Shown here one piece after another: positions 1 through 9,628 of a DNA stretch of 37,822 nucleotides; positions within the stretch are counted from its first letter, which is position 1, and each line of letters opens with the position of its first letter. The notes under the pieces are model-generated. The model saw nothing but the letters and a program-made list of their open reading frames with translations. It had not been told where the DNA came from and ran no database searches. Made by a program: the position numbers and the translations under genes. The DNA is from Bryobacterales bacterium (lineage in GTDB: Bacteria; Acidobacteriota; Terriglobia; Bryobacterales; UBA6623), in NCBI GenBank assembly GCA_028819575.1, contig JAPPLB010000003.1, positions 1 to 37,822 on the forward strand, written 5' to 3'.

Positions 1-56
1 AAGTCCTGGCGGTCGTATCGCGTGCTTCGAGCGTCGGGTGGTGAGAAATGCAGGTT
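1..56 (+). repeat. Right half of palindromic repeat (copy A), cut by window edge
   Basis: The first 56 bases match the right half of the full element at 37281-37485. The block around GGCGGTCGTATCGCGTGCTT is identical to the copy at 37437, and it ends in the terminal repeat GTGGTGAGAAATGCAGGT at 38-55. The left half lies outside the window. No gene is disrupted. Confidence 0.8.
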
Positions 57-148
57 AGGCGCCACGCACTCGATGGAATAACACTTGGTCGGGCCTTCCA
101 TTGAACTCCCGCCACGGGTTGCCGGCGTGCGGTCGAGACGGAATGATC

Positions 149-412
149 TCAGTGGAGTTCGTGGTTCTTCCGGGTGCTTGTCACCAGGAAGTCGAAGATG
201 GCAAGTACCCGCTTGCGGTAGGAGTACATCCGGAAGAGGTTTTTACGGAATGCCGGATCGTACTCTCGGGCCCGCATCCACTTGTGGAACAGCTTTGGCG
301 AAACGTCAATCTCTTCCCTGAGGGAATCGGCGGAACGTCCGCGTAAAAACATCCCATAGAACAGGGCCGCTTCCCGTTGGGGAGCGTGGAATTCTGTGAT
401 ATCGCCGGGCAC
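149..412 (-). CDS. Small unrecognised basic protein (87 aa)
   Basis: This minus-strand frame gives an 87-residue basic, helix-rich protein after a GTG start at 412. AAGAGG lies 5 nt upstream of that start. The frame stays open much further upstream across the neighbouring aminotransferase, but that part is its antisense shadow. The segment from REAALFYGMFLRGRS to KRVLAIFDFLV reads like a genuine protein, with a regular helical pattern and many Arg and Lys. Its style resembles small conserved hypothetical proteins that I associate with acidobacteria, but I cannot name a domain. A short helix-turn-helix is conceivable (SADSLREEIDVSPKLFHKW) and unproven. It is divergent from the aminotransferase gene at 566. 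Confidence 0.55.
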   Translation of the reverse strand: MPGDITEFHAPQREAALFYGMFLRGRSADSLREEIDVSPKLFHKWMRAREYDPAFRKNLFRMYSYRKRVLAIFDFLVTSTRKNHELH

Positions 413-565
413 CGAGACCTCTTGAGAACAGGTCCACCTGCGGAGTATTTTTCCGAAGCCCCAGTATAAACGCGGTCTCCAGACGCCGCAAGACGGCTTT
501 CGCTGATTCTCGTTTTCATTCGCCGGGGCTCGAAACGGCTGTAGTGTCATCATAGGGAGTTCACA

Positions 566-1705
566 ATGACCGTCTCGATACCCTCCAAAGACAAGTTCCC
601 CCAGACCCGTGAATACACCTACTTGAACACGGCTGCCGAAGGACTGCTCTCGACCGACTCTCGGGAAGCGCTGCTGGAGTACGCGCGCGCCAAGTCGAAG
701 GGCAGCGTAAACAGGCCGAAGATCTATCAAGTGGAGACCGAGACGGTGGGGCTTGCCGCTTCGTTCCTCAATGCGCCAAAGGACTCTGTCACCTTTCTCG
801 CCAACGCGACGGAAGGACTCAACCTCCTCGCCAACTCGATGGATTGGTCGCAGGGCGACGAGGTCGTCATTACGGATCTGGAGTTTCCCTCGAACGTGAT
901 CACGTGGCTCCGCCTCAAGGAGCGTGGCGTGCGATTGGTCGTCGTCGAAGCGGACGGCGGAATGATCCGCCTGGAAGACATTACCTCTCGCATCACTCCG
1001 TGCACGAAGCTGGTTTCGGTGAGCCAGGTGAGCTACAAGTCGGGCACGCAGCTCCCTTATCTGAAGGAACTCGGCGACGAAGTCCACCGAGCCGGCGCGG
1101 TTTTCGCCGTGGATGCGACGCAGGCGCTGGGTCGTGTGCCGGTCGGCGTCGAGAATGTCGATTTTCTCGTCGCGAGTTCTTACAAGTGGCTTTTCACGCC
1201 GCACGGATTGGGGATCACGTATTGCTCGCCGCAGTTGTTGGAGCGCCTGTCGCCCGCGACGGCCGGTTGGTATGGCGTGCCGAACATTTTCACCCCGGAC
1301 CGTTTCGAGCGTTTTGTGTACAAGGAGGGCGCGGCGCGGTTCGTCTCCGGAATGCCGAACTTCTCGTCCATCTATGCGTTACGCGCCAGCTTGCAGTATC
1401 TGTCCGAGGTCGGCGTGGCTCATCTTGACGAATCGCTGGCGCCCCTGGTTCGTAAGATGCGTCGCGGGCTCGCCGGTCTGGGGCTGAAGTTGCTGACGCC
1501 GGAGGACCCGGCGTATCAATCGGGGATTGTGTCTTTCCTCCATCCCGCGGCCCATGAGATCGGCGCCGCGTTGGCCGCGCAGGACATTATCGTTTGGGCC
1601 AATGACGGGCGGGTTCGCTCGGCGGTCCACCTCTACAACGACGAGTCCGAGGTGGACCGTTATGTCATGGCCGTTGGAGGCATCTTGGATCGGATTGCTC
1701 ACTGA
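566..1705 (+). CDS. Class V aminotransferase family protein (cysteine desulfurase/isopenicillin epimerase-like)
   Basis: A 379-residue PLP enzyme of fold type I, class V. Visible signatures are the N-terminal YLNTAAEG segment, FLANATEGLNLLA (cofactor phosphate side), VDATQALGRVPV with the Asp that contacts the pyridine nitrogen, and SSYKWLFTPHG, where Lys207 should form the Schiff base. The C-terminal GRVRSAVHLYND motif is typical of the SufS/CsdA/isopenicillin-epimerase branch. I see no clear catalytic Cys loop of a true desulfurase, so the reaction is open: C-S or C-N lyase, or epimerase. The ATG at 566 follows AGGGAG. Expected in the cytosol. It converges on the M23 gene, with a repeat half-copy in the intergenic space. 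Confidence 0.85.
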   Translation: MTVSIPSKDKFPQTREYTYLNTAAEGLLSTDSREALLEYARAKSKGSVNRPKIYQVETETVGLAASFLNAPKDSVTFLANATEGLNLLANSMDWSQGDEVVITDLEFPSNVITWLRLKERGVRLVVVEADGGMIRLEDITSRITPCTKLVSVSQVSYKSGTQLPYLKELGDEVHRAGAVFAVDATQALGRVPVGVENVDFLVASSYKWLFTPHGLGITYCSPQLLERLSPATAGWYGVPNIFTPDRFERFVYKEGAARFVSGMPNFSSIYALRASLQYLSEVGVAHLDESLAPLVRKMRRGLAGLGLKLLTPEDPAYQSGIVSFLHPAAHEIGAALAAQDIIVWANDGRVRSAVHLYNDESEVDRYVMAVGGILDRIAH

Positions 1706-1788
1706 ACCGAGGGGACAACCGACTCACCCTGCCGAGACGGCCGCCGCAGCAAGGAACCTCGATGGGCAGTAACTGCTTTGTGCGTGTT

Positions 1789-1836
1789 GCCGGCCATATC
1801 TCGTGATACGGACGACATGTGGTGAGAAATGCAGGT
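1789..1836 (+). repeat. Right half of palindromic repeat (copy B)
   Basis: The terminal repeat GTGGTGAGAAATGCAGGT (1819-1836) is preceded by a diverged version of the right-half body (GGCCATATCTCGTGATACGG against GGCGGTCGTATCGCGTGCTT in the full copy). It lies between two convergent genes. The TAA stop codon of the M23 gene (1836-1838 on the minus strand) begins on the last base of the terminal repeat. No matching left half is seen upstream. Confidence 0.7.
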
Positions 1837-2747
1837 TAGTCGGCGAACTGGAAGGAAGTGCCGCGAAGATTGTTCTTCTGCAAATAGCGGTAAGGATTGA
1901 CCGGAGTGCCCTTGAAGCGAACTTCGTAATGCAGATGCGGCGATGTAGTCCTTCCGGTAGCGCCGGTCCGGCCGATCACTTGTCCCCGGCGGACGATTTC
2001 TCCGGCCCGCACGAAGAATTCGGAGAGATGGGCGTAATGGGTCGAAAGAGAGTTCCGCCCGTGACTGAGAACGACTCGCTTGCCGTACTGGCCTGCCCAA
2101 CCACTCTCGGTGACCATGCCGTCGGCGGCGGCGACGACAGGGGAGCCGTAGCGCGATCGAATGTCTACGCCGGGGTGGAAGGCGCCCTCTCCGCTGAACG
2201 GGTCGCGGCGGGTGCCGAATGAAGAGCTCAGCCTGCCTCGTATCGGCCAGACCGACGGCGTCGTGTTCTCGAGCCAGTACCACAGCGGCTTGCTGCCGGT
2301 CGGCGACAAGCGGACTTGCTGCAGGAAATCATATTGGCTGACGAAGTCCTCATAGCCTCGCTTGGCGGACGGTTCCGTCGGCGTCGATGTCCCGGACGCC
2401 TCGGGGCGCTTGATGCCGAACGCAATCGACACTTCATTCGCTAACTCTCCGAGTGAAGCGATCTGTGAGTTCCGCTCGTCGACCGTCTTCTGCAGTTCCG
2501 CGTTGTGGCGTTGCAGGGCTTCTTTTTCGTCGCGCAGTTCGTTGTAGGCCGTGGCCTTCCAGAGCATGCGGGCATAGCTGCCCGCCAGCCCCAGGCCTAC
2601 GATCGCCCCGAACAGGGCGAAGCTCAGAACGATGTGGATCGCGTAGTGAGGAATGTGGATACGCCGAATGCGGCCGTGGACGGAATGCGCCACGACAACA
2701 ATGAGATAATGCTTTCGGGAGCGTTTTGGGCTGTTTGTGCTTGACAC
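1836..2747 (-). CDS. M23 family murein endopeptidase, membrane-anchored
   Basis: A 303-residue peptidoglycan endopeptidase of the M23 (LytM/lysostaphin) family. A short cytoplasmic N-terminus is followed by one membrane segment (about residues 33-56), a coiled coil (about 65-105), a linker, and the catalytic domain from about residue 165. The zinc-site residues are present: His191 and Asp195 in FHPGVDI, and His271-x-His273 in HLHYEV. His237 and His240 in THYAHLSE are also there, so it should be catalytically active rather than an EnvC-type activator. The enzyme would cut peptide cross-links from the periplasmic side. Translation starts at GTG 2747 with no clear Shine-Dalgarno sequence. The stop codon abuts the repeat half-copy at 1789-1836. 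Confidence 0.9.
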   Translation of the reverse strand: MSSTNSPKRSRKHYLIVVVAHSVHGRIRRIHIPHYAIHIVLSFALFGAIVGLGLAGSYARMLWKATAYNELRDEKEALQRHNAELQKTVDERNSQIASLGELANEVSIAFGIKRPEASGTSTPTEPSAKRGYEDFVSQYDFLQQVRLSPTGSKPLWYWLENTTPSVWPIRGRLSSSFGTRRDPFSGEGAFHPGVDIRSRYGSPVVAAADGMVTESGWAGQYGKRVVLSHGRNSLSTHYAHLSEFFVRAGEIVRRGQVIGRTGATGRTTSPHLHYEVRFKGTPVNPYRYLQKNNLRGTSFQFAD

Positions 2748-2917
2748 TGGCTACCAGCCTTGCGGGTGAGGAGTACCAACGATCCCCGTGGGAGAAACCG
2801 CCGACTTGATCCTGGGCCAGGGATTACCCTGCAACCTAGCAAGTTTCCGGATATCTGTCAAGACGCATGCAGGCCCGGAATGGTTGCGTTCCCTGAATCC
2901 TTGGGGACTTCCAGTCA

Positions 2918-2923
2918 TACCCT
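2918..2923 (+). promoter_or_regulatory. Possible -10 element of thiL (leaderless start)
   Basis: TACCCT fits the loose TANNNT pattern and sits 6 nt before the ATG at 2930, which would put the transcript start at or next to the start codon. No Shine-Dalgarno sequence precedes the ATG and no good -35 is visible. It is weak alone and gains support only from similar arrangements elsewhere in the window. Confidence 0.3.
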
Positions 2924-2929
2924 GCCGGG

Positions 2930-3865
2930 ATGGTCGAAAACGAGGTCATTGAAAGCATCCGGAAAAGGGCCTCGCATGCCCGCCAGGAGGGTGTCCGTTT
3001 GGGAATCGGAGACGATGCAGCCGTCGTAAAGCCTCTTCCAAGCGGCTGTGACAGCCTGCTGACGACCGACCAGATCATTGAAAATACGCACTTTCTTCAG
3101 AGCAGCCATCCACCGGATGCCCTCGGATGGAAATGCTTGGCCCGCGGTCTCAGCGACATCGCCGCCATGGGGGGCAAACCACTTCACTTCCTGCTGTCTC
3201 TGGGGCTGCCGGAGTGGGTGTTCGCCAACGGCTGGTTGAGGCAATTCCTGTCTGAAATGTTCCGGTTGGCCGGTTCCACGGGAACCGCCCTCGTCGGGGG
3301 AGATGTGGCCCGCGCCGAGCGGTTCACCGCCCACGTCACCGTCACGGGCTCGGTTCCTGCGGGAACCGTCCTCCGTCGCGACAAAGCACGCCTCGGCAAC
3401 GTCGTTTACGTGTCCGGGGATCTCGGCGGATCCGTTCTCGGCCTCGAGCGGCTGCAGTCGCTCACGAAGACGCAGGACGACCCCGCGATCGAACGTCATC
3501 TCCGCCCGCGGCCCCGCCTCGACCTCGGTCGTTATCTACGCAAGGCCGGACGGGCCACCGCCGCCATTGACCTGAGCGACGGGCTTTCCACGGACGCCCG
3601 GCGAGTCGCCGAGGCGAGCCGCATCGGCATCGAGATCGACGAGTCCGCTGTACCCCGCTTCGCCGGCGCTGCCGTCGAGCAGGCTCTGCACGGCGGCGAA
3701 GAGTACGAGTTGTTGTTCACGGCCCGGCCCTCCACCCCGATGCCAAGCAGTTGGAGAGGCGTTCGCCTCACGCCCATCGGAACGGTCGTCGCCCGCCAAG
3801 GGGTTTTTCTCACCTCGTCCGGCAACAGCCGTCCTCTTAAGCCGCAAGGCTTCCGGCATTTCTGA
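2930..3865 (+). CDS. thiL: Thiamine-monophosphate kinase
   Basis: A 311-residue ThiL, which phosphorylates thiamine monophosphate with ATP to give thiamine diphosphate, the last step of cofactor synthesis in the cytosol. Family motifs occur in order: GIGDDAAVV near residue 25 (metal-binding Asp pair), TTDQIIENTHF at 45-55, SDIAAMGG at 75-82, GGDVARAE, IDLSDGLSTDARR, and GGEEYELLF near the C-terminus (usually GGEDYELLF). Length is normal for the family (about 300-330). The gene stands alone with no other thiamine gene nearby. A TANNNT hexamer just upstream hints at a leaderless message. It converges on the RidA-like gene, with a shared hairpin between the stop codons. Confidence 0.93.
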   Translation: MVENEVIESIRKRASHARQEGVRLGIGDDAAVVKPLPSGCDSLLTTDQIIENTHFLQSSHPPDALGWKCLARGLSDIAAMGGKPLHFLLSLGLPEWVFANGWLRQFLSEMFRLAGSTGTALVGGDVARAERFTAHVTVTGSVPAGTVLRRDKARLGNVVYVSGDLGGSVLGLERLQSLTKTQDDPAIERHLRPRPRLDLGRYLRKAGRATAAIDLSDGLSTDARRVAEASRIGIEIDESAVPRFAGAAVEQALHGGEEYELLFTARPSTPMPSSWRGVRLTPIGTVVARQGVFLTSSGNSRPLKPQGFRHF

Positions 3866-3884
3866 AAACGCGCGGCGAACTCCG

Positions 3885-3904
3885 CCGCCGGCTCTCGTCG
3901 GCGG
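3885..3904. terminator. Possible bidirectional terminator hairpin
   Basis: CCGCCG and CGGCGG form a 6-bp GC stem with an 8-nt loop between the convergent stop codons of thiL and the RidA-like gene. It is followed by GCTATTTT on the plus strand. The U-tract is short, so this is a modest call. Confidence 0.35.
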
Positions 3905-3905
3905 G

Positions 3906-4358
3906 CTATTTTGCCGCCGTAACCGTAATTTCGATCCGGGCTTTGCCCACGAGACTCGCGATGCCCACCGTCGTCCTTGCAGGCGGATCCTTCTTGAAGT
4001 ACTCCCGGAAGATGCCGCTCATGGTCGAGAAGTTCGCGATATCGGTGAGGTAGACCTTCGCATCGACTACGTCATCGAACGTATAACCGGCGTCGGTCAG
4101 GATCATCTCGATGCGCTTGAATGTCGAATGGACTTCTTCGGCGAAATCTTTCGGATACTCGCCGGTTTCGATGCTGCCGCCCGTCTGGCCGGCGACCCAC
4201 AGGATGTTGCCCACCTGCACGCCGGGACTGAACGGCATGTTGGGACGGTGTTGCTTCATCTTGGGCGGGTAGATGATCTTTTTCTCGGCGTTGGTCGCGC
4301 CGGGGGCCGACAGCAGGCCCAAGAGACACAGAAAGATCGGGATTCCTCTTTTTGTCAC
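3906..4358 (-). CDS. Exported RidA/YjgF-family protein
   Basis: About 150 residues when started at GTG 4358, which has GGAGG 9 nt upstream. The longer in-frame start at 4493 would add an unlikely extension running into the next gene. The first 24 residues (TKRGIPIFLCLLGLLSAPGATNA) are a typical Sec signal peptide. The rest is a RidA/YER057c/UK114 domain: WVAGQTGG, VHSTFKRIEMILTDAGYTFDDVV, VYLTDI, and the conserved Arg in PPARTTVGI with the Glu in RIEITV. RidA proteins hydrolyse reactive enamine/imine intermediates made by PLP enzymes, normally in the cytosol, so an exported form probably has another substrate. It lies about 100 nt downstream of the Tat-exported oxidoreductase and is probably co-transcribed. 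Confidence 0.85.
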   Translation of the reverse strand: MTKRGIPIFLCLLGLLSAPGATNAEKKIIYPPKMKQHRPNMPFSPGVQVGNILWVAGQTGGSIETGEYPKDFAEEVHSTFKRIEMILTDAGYTFDDVVDAKVYLTDIANFSTMSGIFREYFKKDPPARTTVGIASLVGKARIEITVTAAK

Positions 4359-4459
4359 GGGTACATTCCTCCGAAGGGTGATTGGGGTTCGTTGAGTGTC
4401 CCGGACCAGGGACAGGCAAACGGAACTCACCATCTTAACGCAGTCCTTCCCGGACCCTT

Positions 4460-5632
<1,173 letters not shown>

Positions 5633-5732
5633 TCCGATTCCCTCCAGCTTCCTGTTCTCGGTACCCGAGCATATCATCACGGCCCCCGCGAAACGTCAGG
5701 CCTGTGTTCGGTTACTCTGCTAGTAGACTCTC

Positions 5733-6587
5733 ATGCGGGCTCCTCTCCGGCTGATGGTTCTATGGCTCTGTGTCGGGACGTTGTCCGTCCCTCTCGCCGG
5801 TCAGCCCGAAGCGGAACCCGAAACCGCGCCCCGGCTCGTCTTCGAAGGCGAACCGCTGGTCTTGCCTCTCGAATGCTGGGAGGAGGACCTGCTGCGCGCG
5901 GGTCTGGTTTGCAACGATGTCACACCCTGCTCCCTCGTAATGGAGTTGGTCGCCATCGGTAACCTTGGCGACCGCGTCTACGTGATGGGGAACGTCCATG
6001 CGTCGGCCGGTACGGTGTCGTCCGTGCTGCTCGCCAGCGACGACAGAGGCCGGACCTGGACCGAGCCTCTCGATCGCATACCCGGTGGAAGTCTCGAGAT
6101 CTTTCGAGCCGTCGACGAAAAGCACGGCTGGATCGGCGGCCAACAATGGGAAGCTGATACGTCCCCCGATCCCTTCATGCTCTCCACGCGCAACGGCGGA
6201 GAGAGGTGGACCGACCGCTACATCTGGGATGAGGAGGACCGCACAGGCATCGTGCTGGAGTTCGATTTCGAAAACCCTCGTCACGGGTTCCTCATCATTG
6301 AGCGGACGGATGCCGAGGGAGACCCGTTCGAGCTGTACGAAACGAGGACAGGGGGCAGTTCGTGGAACATCCGTGGGTTTAGCAGTGAGGAGCCCGAGAT
6401 CCCGTTCGATCCCGACGCAGGGGAAGACCGCTGGCGCCTCCGTGAAGATCTCTCGAGCGGAACCTATTGGGTGGAAGAGAGAGAAGGCAACAACTGGAAG
6501 CCTGTGAGCTCCTTCGTGCCGAAGGTCGGCGCCTGCAACAACATGGAACGGAAATACGAGACACCGCGGGCGCTCACCCTTGACTGA
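5733..6587 (+). CDS. Secreted Asp-box (BNR-repeat) protein
   Basis: A 284-residue protein with a signal peptide (MRAPLRLMVLWLCVGTLSVPLAG) followed by three Asp-box motifs of the S/T-x-D/N-x-G-x-x-W type: SDDRGRTW, TRNGGERW and TRTGGSSW. Such motifs mark beta-propeller blades in sialidase-like and Ycf48-like proteins. Only about 240 mature residues are present, fewer than the 300 or more of a full six- or seven-bladed propeller, so it may be an incomplete or oligomerising propeller. No catalytic residues can be assigned. Function is unknown; an extracytoplasmic binding or assembly role is plausible. It is divergent from the Gfo/Idh/MocA gene and followed by a repeat half-copy. Confidence 0.7.
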   Translation: MRAPLRLMVLWLCVGTLSVPLAGQPEAEPETAPRLVFEGEPLVLPLECWEEDLLRAGLVCNDVTPCSLVMELVAIGNLGDRVYVMGNVHASAGTVSSVLLASDDRGRTWTEPLDRIPGGSLEIFRAVDEKHGWIGGQQWEADTSPDPFMLSTRNGGERWTDRYIWDEEDRTGIVLEFDFENPRHGFLIIERTDAEGDPFELYETRTGGSSWNIRGFSSEEPEIPFDPDAGEDRWRLREDLSSGTYWVEEREGNNWKPVSSFVPKVGACNNMERKYETPRALTLD

Positions 6588-6675
6588 TCGATCGCCCTTC
6601 GTAATGCCCCAATCCCTGCGGCGCCCGGCCTTTGCATTGCGCCCCTCTGGTCCCCGTGCTAGCATCAGACTTGAG

Positions 6676-6718
6676 GCGTGCTTCGCGGCTTCCCGCCGCG
6701 TGGTGAGGAATGCAGGTC
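6676..6718 (+). repeat. Right half of palindromic repeat (copy C)
   Basis: GTGGTGAGGAATGCAGGTC at 6700-6718 differs from the consensus terminal repeat by one base and follows a CGTGCTTCG block shared with other right halves. It lies between the Asp-box gene and tRNA-Asp, with no left half. Only this terminal portion can be aligned with confidence. Confidence 0.65.
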
Positions 6719-6786
6719 AGGCGAGGCTGGAAGCCCATCGGGTCCTGCATGTCTGGTATTTGCTTCTCGCTGTGTTTCCCAGTAAC

Positions 6787-6863
<77 letters not shown>

Positions 6864-6937
6864 TTCCTTCTCGCCGATCCTTGTTGCTTGAGAAGTGTTC
6901 CAACCGGCGCCGCTGAGCGCCTCTTTCAGAGTCTCCT

Positions 6938-8221
6938 ATGGCGAACGTCTTCCCCTTCCCGGCCTTCCGCTACACCGCGAAGGCGGGGCCGATTCACAAC
7001 CTCGTCACGCAGCCGTATGACAAGATCCCGCCGGATTTGCAGCAGAAGTACTACGACGCCAGCCCCTACAATTTCGTTCGCCTGACGAAAGGCCGTGAAA
7101 AGCCCGGCGACAACGACGCGAATAACGTCTACACGCGCTCCGCCGACGACCTCGAAGCGTGGGTCCGCGACGGCGTCCTGGCGCAGGATGCGGCGCCGGC
7201 CTTCTACCCCTACTTCCAGCAATTCAAGCATCCCGAAAGCGGCGAAGTGCTGGTTCGCCAGGGGTTCATCGGTTTGACGGAGACCCTTCCCTACGAGAAG
7301 AAGGTCATCTTCGGCCACGAGCTGACGCACCGTGGCCCCAGGCTCGATCGCTTGATGCTGACGCGGCGCACCAGGTCGCACTTCGGGCAACTCTTCGTGC
7401 TGTACGACGACTCCGAACGAGCCGTCGAGACTCGCCTCGATGAGGCTGCGGAATCGCCTCCGCTAATCGACGTCATGGACCACGATGGTGTGCTTCACCG
7501 CGTTTGGAAGATTGACGACCCCGCCGTCACCGCTGAAATCCAGGGAGTCATGGCCGGCAAGAAGATCCTCATCGCCGACGGCCATCACCGCTACGAGACA
7601 TCCTTGGCCTACGCCGAGGAAAATGCCGGCGTCCCCGGTGCGAACCGCGTCATGATGACCTTCGTGAACATGCGCGCGGCGGGCTTGGTCGTGCTGGCGA
7701 CCCATCGCGTCCTCTCGGGCCTGGCTGGCTTTCCGGCCGAAGCCTTCCGGCAGAGGGTCGAGCAGTGGTTCGACACCGAAACTTTTGCAAGCTCCGACGA
7801 GTTGCGCGCAGCCCTCGACTCGGCGCCGGCCGGCCGCTCGGCCATCGGCGTCAGTCTCCAGGGGGCCGAAAGGAACTACTTGCTCCGGGGCCGCCCGGCC
7901 GTCCTCGAAGCTTGCCTGCCTGATGTCGCTCCGGATGAGAGAAGCCTCGATGTGGTCGTGCTCCACAGACTGCTGCTCGCTGAAGCACTGGGAATCTCCG
8001 CCGAAGACGTCCGGGAATTGAAGAACATCAGCTACGTGCGTGGCTTCGACGCTGCCGTCGCCGAGGTCCGCTCGGGACAGGCGCAGATCGCGTTTCTGCT
8101 CCGCCCGGTCGATGTGCGGAAGGTCGCGCAGATATCCTTCGGGGGTGGAGTGATGCCTCAGAAGTCCACGGACTTCTATCCGAAGCTCTTGTCGGGTCTT
8201 ACGGTTTACCGAATAGGGTAA
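6938..8221 (+). CDS. DUF1015 family protein
   Basis: A 427-residue protein of the DUF1015 family. Recognisable stretches are FPAFRYTAKAG near the N-terminus, LVTQPYDKIPP, SPYNFVRLTKG, the central YEKKVIFGHELTHRGP, and ILIADGHHRYETSLAYAEEN, the family hallmark. Some DUF1015 proteins resemble ParB/sulfiredoxin-fold kinases such as the free-serine kinase SbnI/SerK, but that activity cannot be inferred here. No signal peptide or membrane segment, so cytosolic. The start ATG at 6938 gives the usual MANVFPFPAF beginning. Its last 23 bp overlap the 3' end of the convergent small membrane gene at 8199. Confidence 0.85.
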   Translation: MANVFPFPAFRYTAKAGPIHNLVTQPYDKIPPDLQQKYYDASPYNFVRLTKGREKPGDNDANNVYTRSADDLEAWVRDGVLAQDAAPAFYPYFQQFKHPESGEVLVRQGFIGLTETLPYEKKVIFGHELTHRGPRLDRLMLTRRTRSHFGQLFVLYDDSERAVETRLDEAAESPPLIDVMDHDGVLHRVWKIDDPAVTAEIQGVMAGKKILIADGHHRYETSLAYAEENAGVPGANRVMMTFVNMRAAGLVVLATHRVLSGLAGFPAEAFRQRVEQWFDTETFASSDELRAALDSAPAGRSAIGVSLQGAERNYLLRGRPAVLEACLPDVAPDERSLDVVVLHRLLLAEALGISAEDVRELKNISYVRGFDAAVAEVRSGQAQIAFLLRPVDVRKVAQISFGGGVMPQKSTDFYPKLLSGLTVYRIG

Positions 8222-8525
8222 GCACGACCCAGGTGAGTGCGGCGGCGGAAAGCACCACGCCCAACGTCGCGAGCGCCTGCCGCTTTCGGTGGAAGATCTG
8301 CTTCTCTTCCACGGCGCTTTCCGAATCCTGACGCTCCCAAGTGAGTTCCTCGATGCGCTCGTAGGCCGCCTGATTGGCGATATAAAGCGTCTCGGTATCC
8401 GGTCCTTCGAGAGCCTTTTTGATTTCCTTCTTCAGCTCGCTCGGGAGTTCCTCGACCGAGCGGAAGTATGCTTCTTTTCGGGCCGTCGCGATGCGGATCG
8501 AAGATGTCTTCAAGACCCGGTTCAT
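8199..8525 (-). CDS. Small tail-anchored membrane protein, unknown function
   Basis: A 108-residue protein with a basic N-terminus, a charged helical middle (residues about 22-80, rich in Glu and Lys), and one C-terminal membrane segment (about 84-104, LATLGVVLSAAALTWVVLTLF). It looks like a tail-anchored protein facing the cytosol. Its ATG overlaps the stop codon of the LysR gene by four bases (ATGA, 8522-8525), indicating translational coupling and a shared transcript. I do not recognise a family. The tight coupling suggests a job linked to the regulator or its targets. Confidence 0.7.
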   Translation of the reverse strand: MNRVLKTSSIRIATARKEAYFRSVEELPSELKKEIKKALEGPDTETLYIANQAAYERIEELTWERQDSESAVEEKQIFHRKRQALATLGVVLSAAALTWVVLTLFGKP

Positions 8526-9463
8526 GACGCTCTCGACGCCTTTCGAGGACCGCGCGAGGCCGCCTTTTCGAGAACCGGTTCCGCGCCGGCAAACTCGCTC
8601 ACCACTTCGATGAAACCCAGCGCCGCGCGGGACAACGCCTTGTCCTTGCGATAGATCAGCCCGAGAGTGCGGATCATCGGCAGCGGCGCCAGGGGCACCG
8701 CCGCGAGGGCGCCGCTTCGAAGCTCGTTCTGAGCATTCGTAACCGCCATGAAGCCGATCCCCAGCTCGGCGATCACGAATTGCTTGATCATCTCGCTCGA
8801 CTCCAGCTCCATCGAGACTTCCATCTCGTCCTCGTAGATATCCAGGTATTCATTGATGCGGCTTCGTGTGCGTCCCCTCTTGGGCAGCAACAACGGATAC
8901 TGGACAATCTGTTCCGCGCCCACGCTCCTCAACGCCGCCAACGGGTGGCCCGGCGGCACGAGCAGCCGGATCTCGTCGGAATGGATCTCCACCGACTGCA
9001 ATCGACGCTCCCTCACCGGCATGTGCGTGATGCCGAAATCCGTGGAGTTGTCGAGCACAGCATCGACAATCGTGGATCCGTAGGAGCGAATCACCTGCAA
9101 TTGCACGTGGGGGAACTTCCCTTTGTAGGTCGAGAAAACGCGCGGCAGCACGTTCACGCAAGTCGCCTCGTTCGCCGCGATCATCACTTCTCCGCGGGGC
9201 ACGCGCTCCAGTTCCCGAACCGTATCGAAAGCCTCGCGCCTGGTATCGAGAATCTTTTGCGCGTACGTGGCGAATACCTTGCCGGCGACAGTCAACGAGA
9301 TCCGGTTCCCGAAGCGCTCGAAGAGTTGCGTGTCAAGCTCTTGCTCCATCTGCCGGATCTGCGCGCTGATCGCAGGCTGTGTGCGAAAGCACGAGCGCGC
9401 CGCCTTCGAGAAACTCTTCAGGCGCACGATTTCCAGGAATGCGTGCAACTGGTCAAAGTCCAT
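8522..9463 (-). CDS. LysR family transcriptional regulator
   Basis: A 313-residue regulator. The N-terminal winged helix-turn-helix (residues 1-60, MDFDQLHAFLEIV, KSFSKAARSCFRTQPAISAQIRQMEQELDTQLFERF) is canonical LysR. A linker helix and a periplasmic-binding-protein-like effector domain (about 90-300) follow, with PRGEVMIAANEA and DFGITHMPV. The effector cannot be told. It sits in an operon with the small tail-anchored protein. LysR regulators often control a divergent gene; the divergent neighbour is trpS, about 200 bp away, but trpS control by LysR is not expected, so the target may be elsewhere. Confidence 0.93.
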   Translation of the reverse strand: MDFDQLHAFLEIVRLKSFSKAARSCFRTQPAISAQIRQMEQELDTQLFERFGNRISLTVAGKVFATYAQKILDTRREAFDTVRELERVPRGEVMIAANEATCVNVLPRVFSTYKGKFPHVQLQVIRSYGSTIVDAVLDNSTDFGITHMPVRERRLQSVEIHSDEIRLLVPPGHPLAALRSVGAEQIVQYPLLLPKRGRTRSRINEYLDIYEDEMEVSMELESSEMIKQFVIAELGIGFMAVTNAQNELRSGALAAVPLAPLPMIRTLGLIYRKDKALSRAALGFIEVVSEFAGAEPVLEKAASRGPRKASRAS

Positions 9464-9628
9464 GAGAGGCGTCCTGTCGTACGTTACGGGAATGTTCCGA
9501 TACGCAAGCCTGCCAAGCCTGCCTAGACTATACCATCGCTCCCTGAGAATGAATCTCCCGCTGCGGAGCAGGTTGCCTCCGAGCGGATCTCGAAAATCCC
9601 GCGCTTGTGAGGTTCAGAAGCCGCCCCG

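Noticed and set aside
413-1204. Upstream extension of the 87-residue protein frame on the minus strand
   Set aside because: It lies wholly opposite the class V aminotransferase, and the recognisable protein begins only near position 412.
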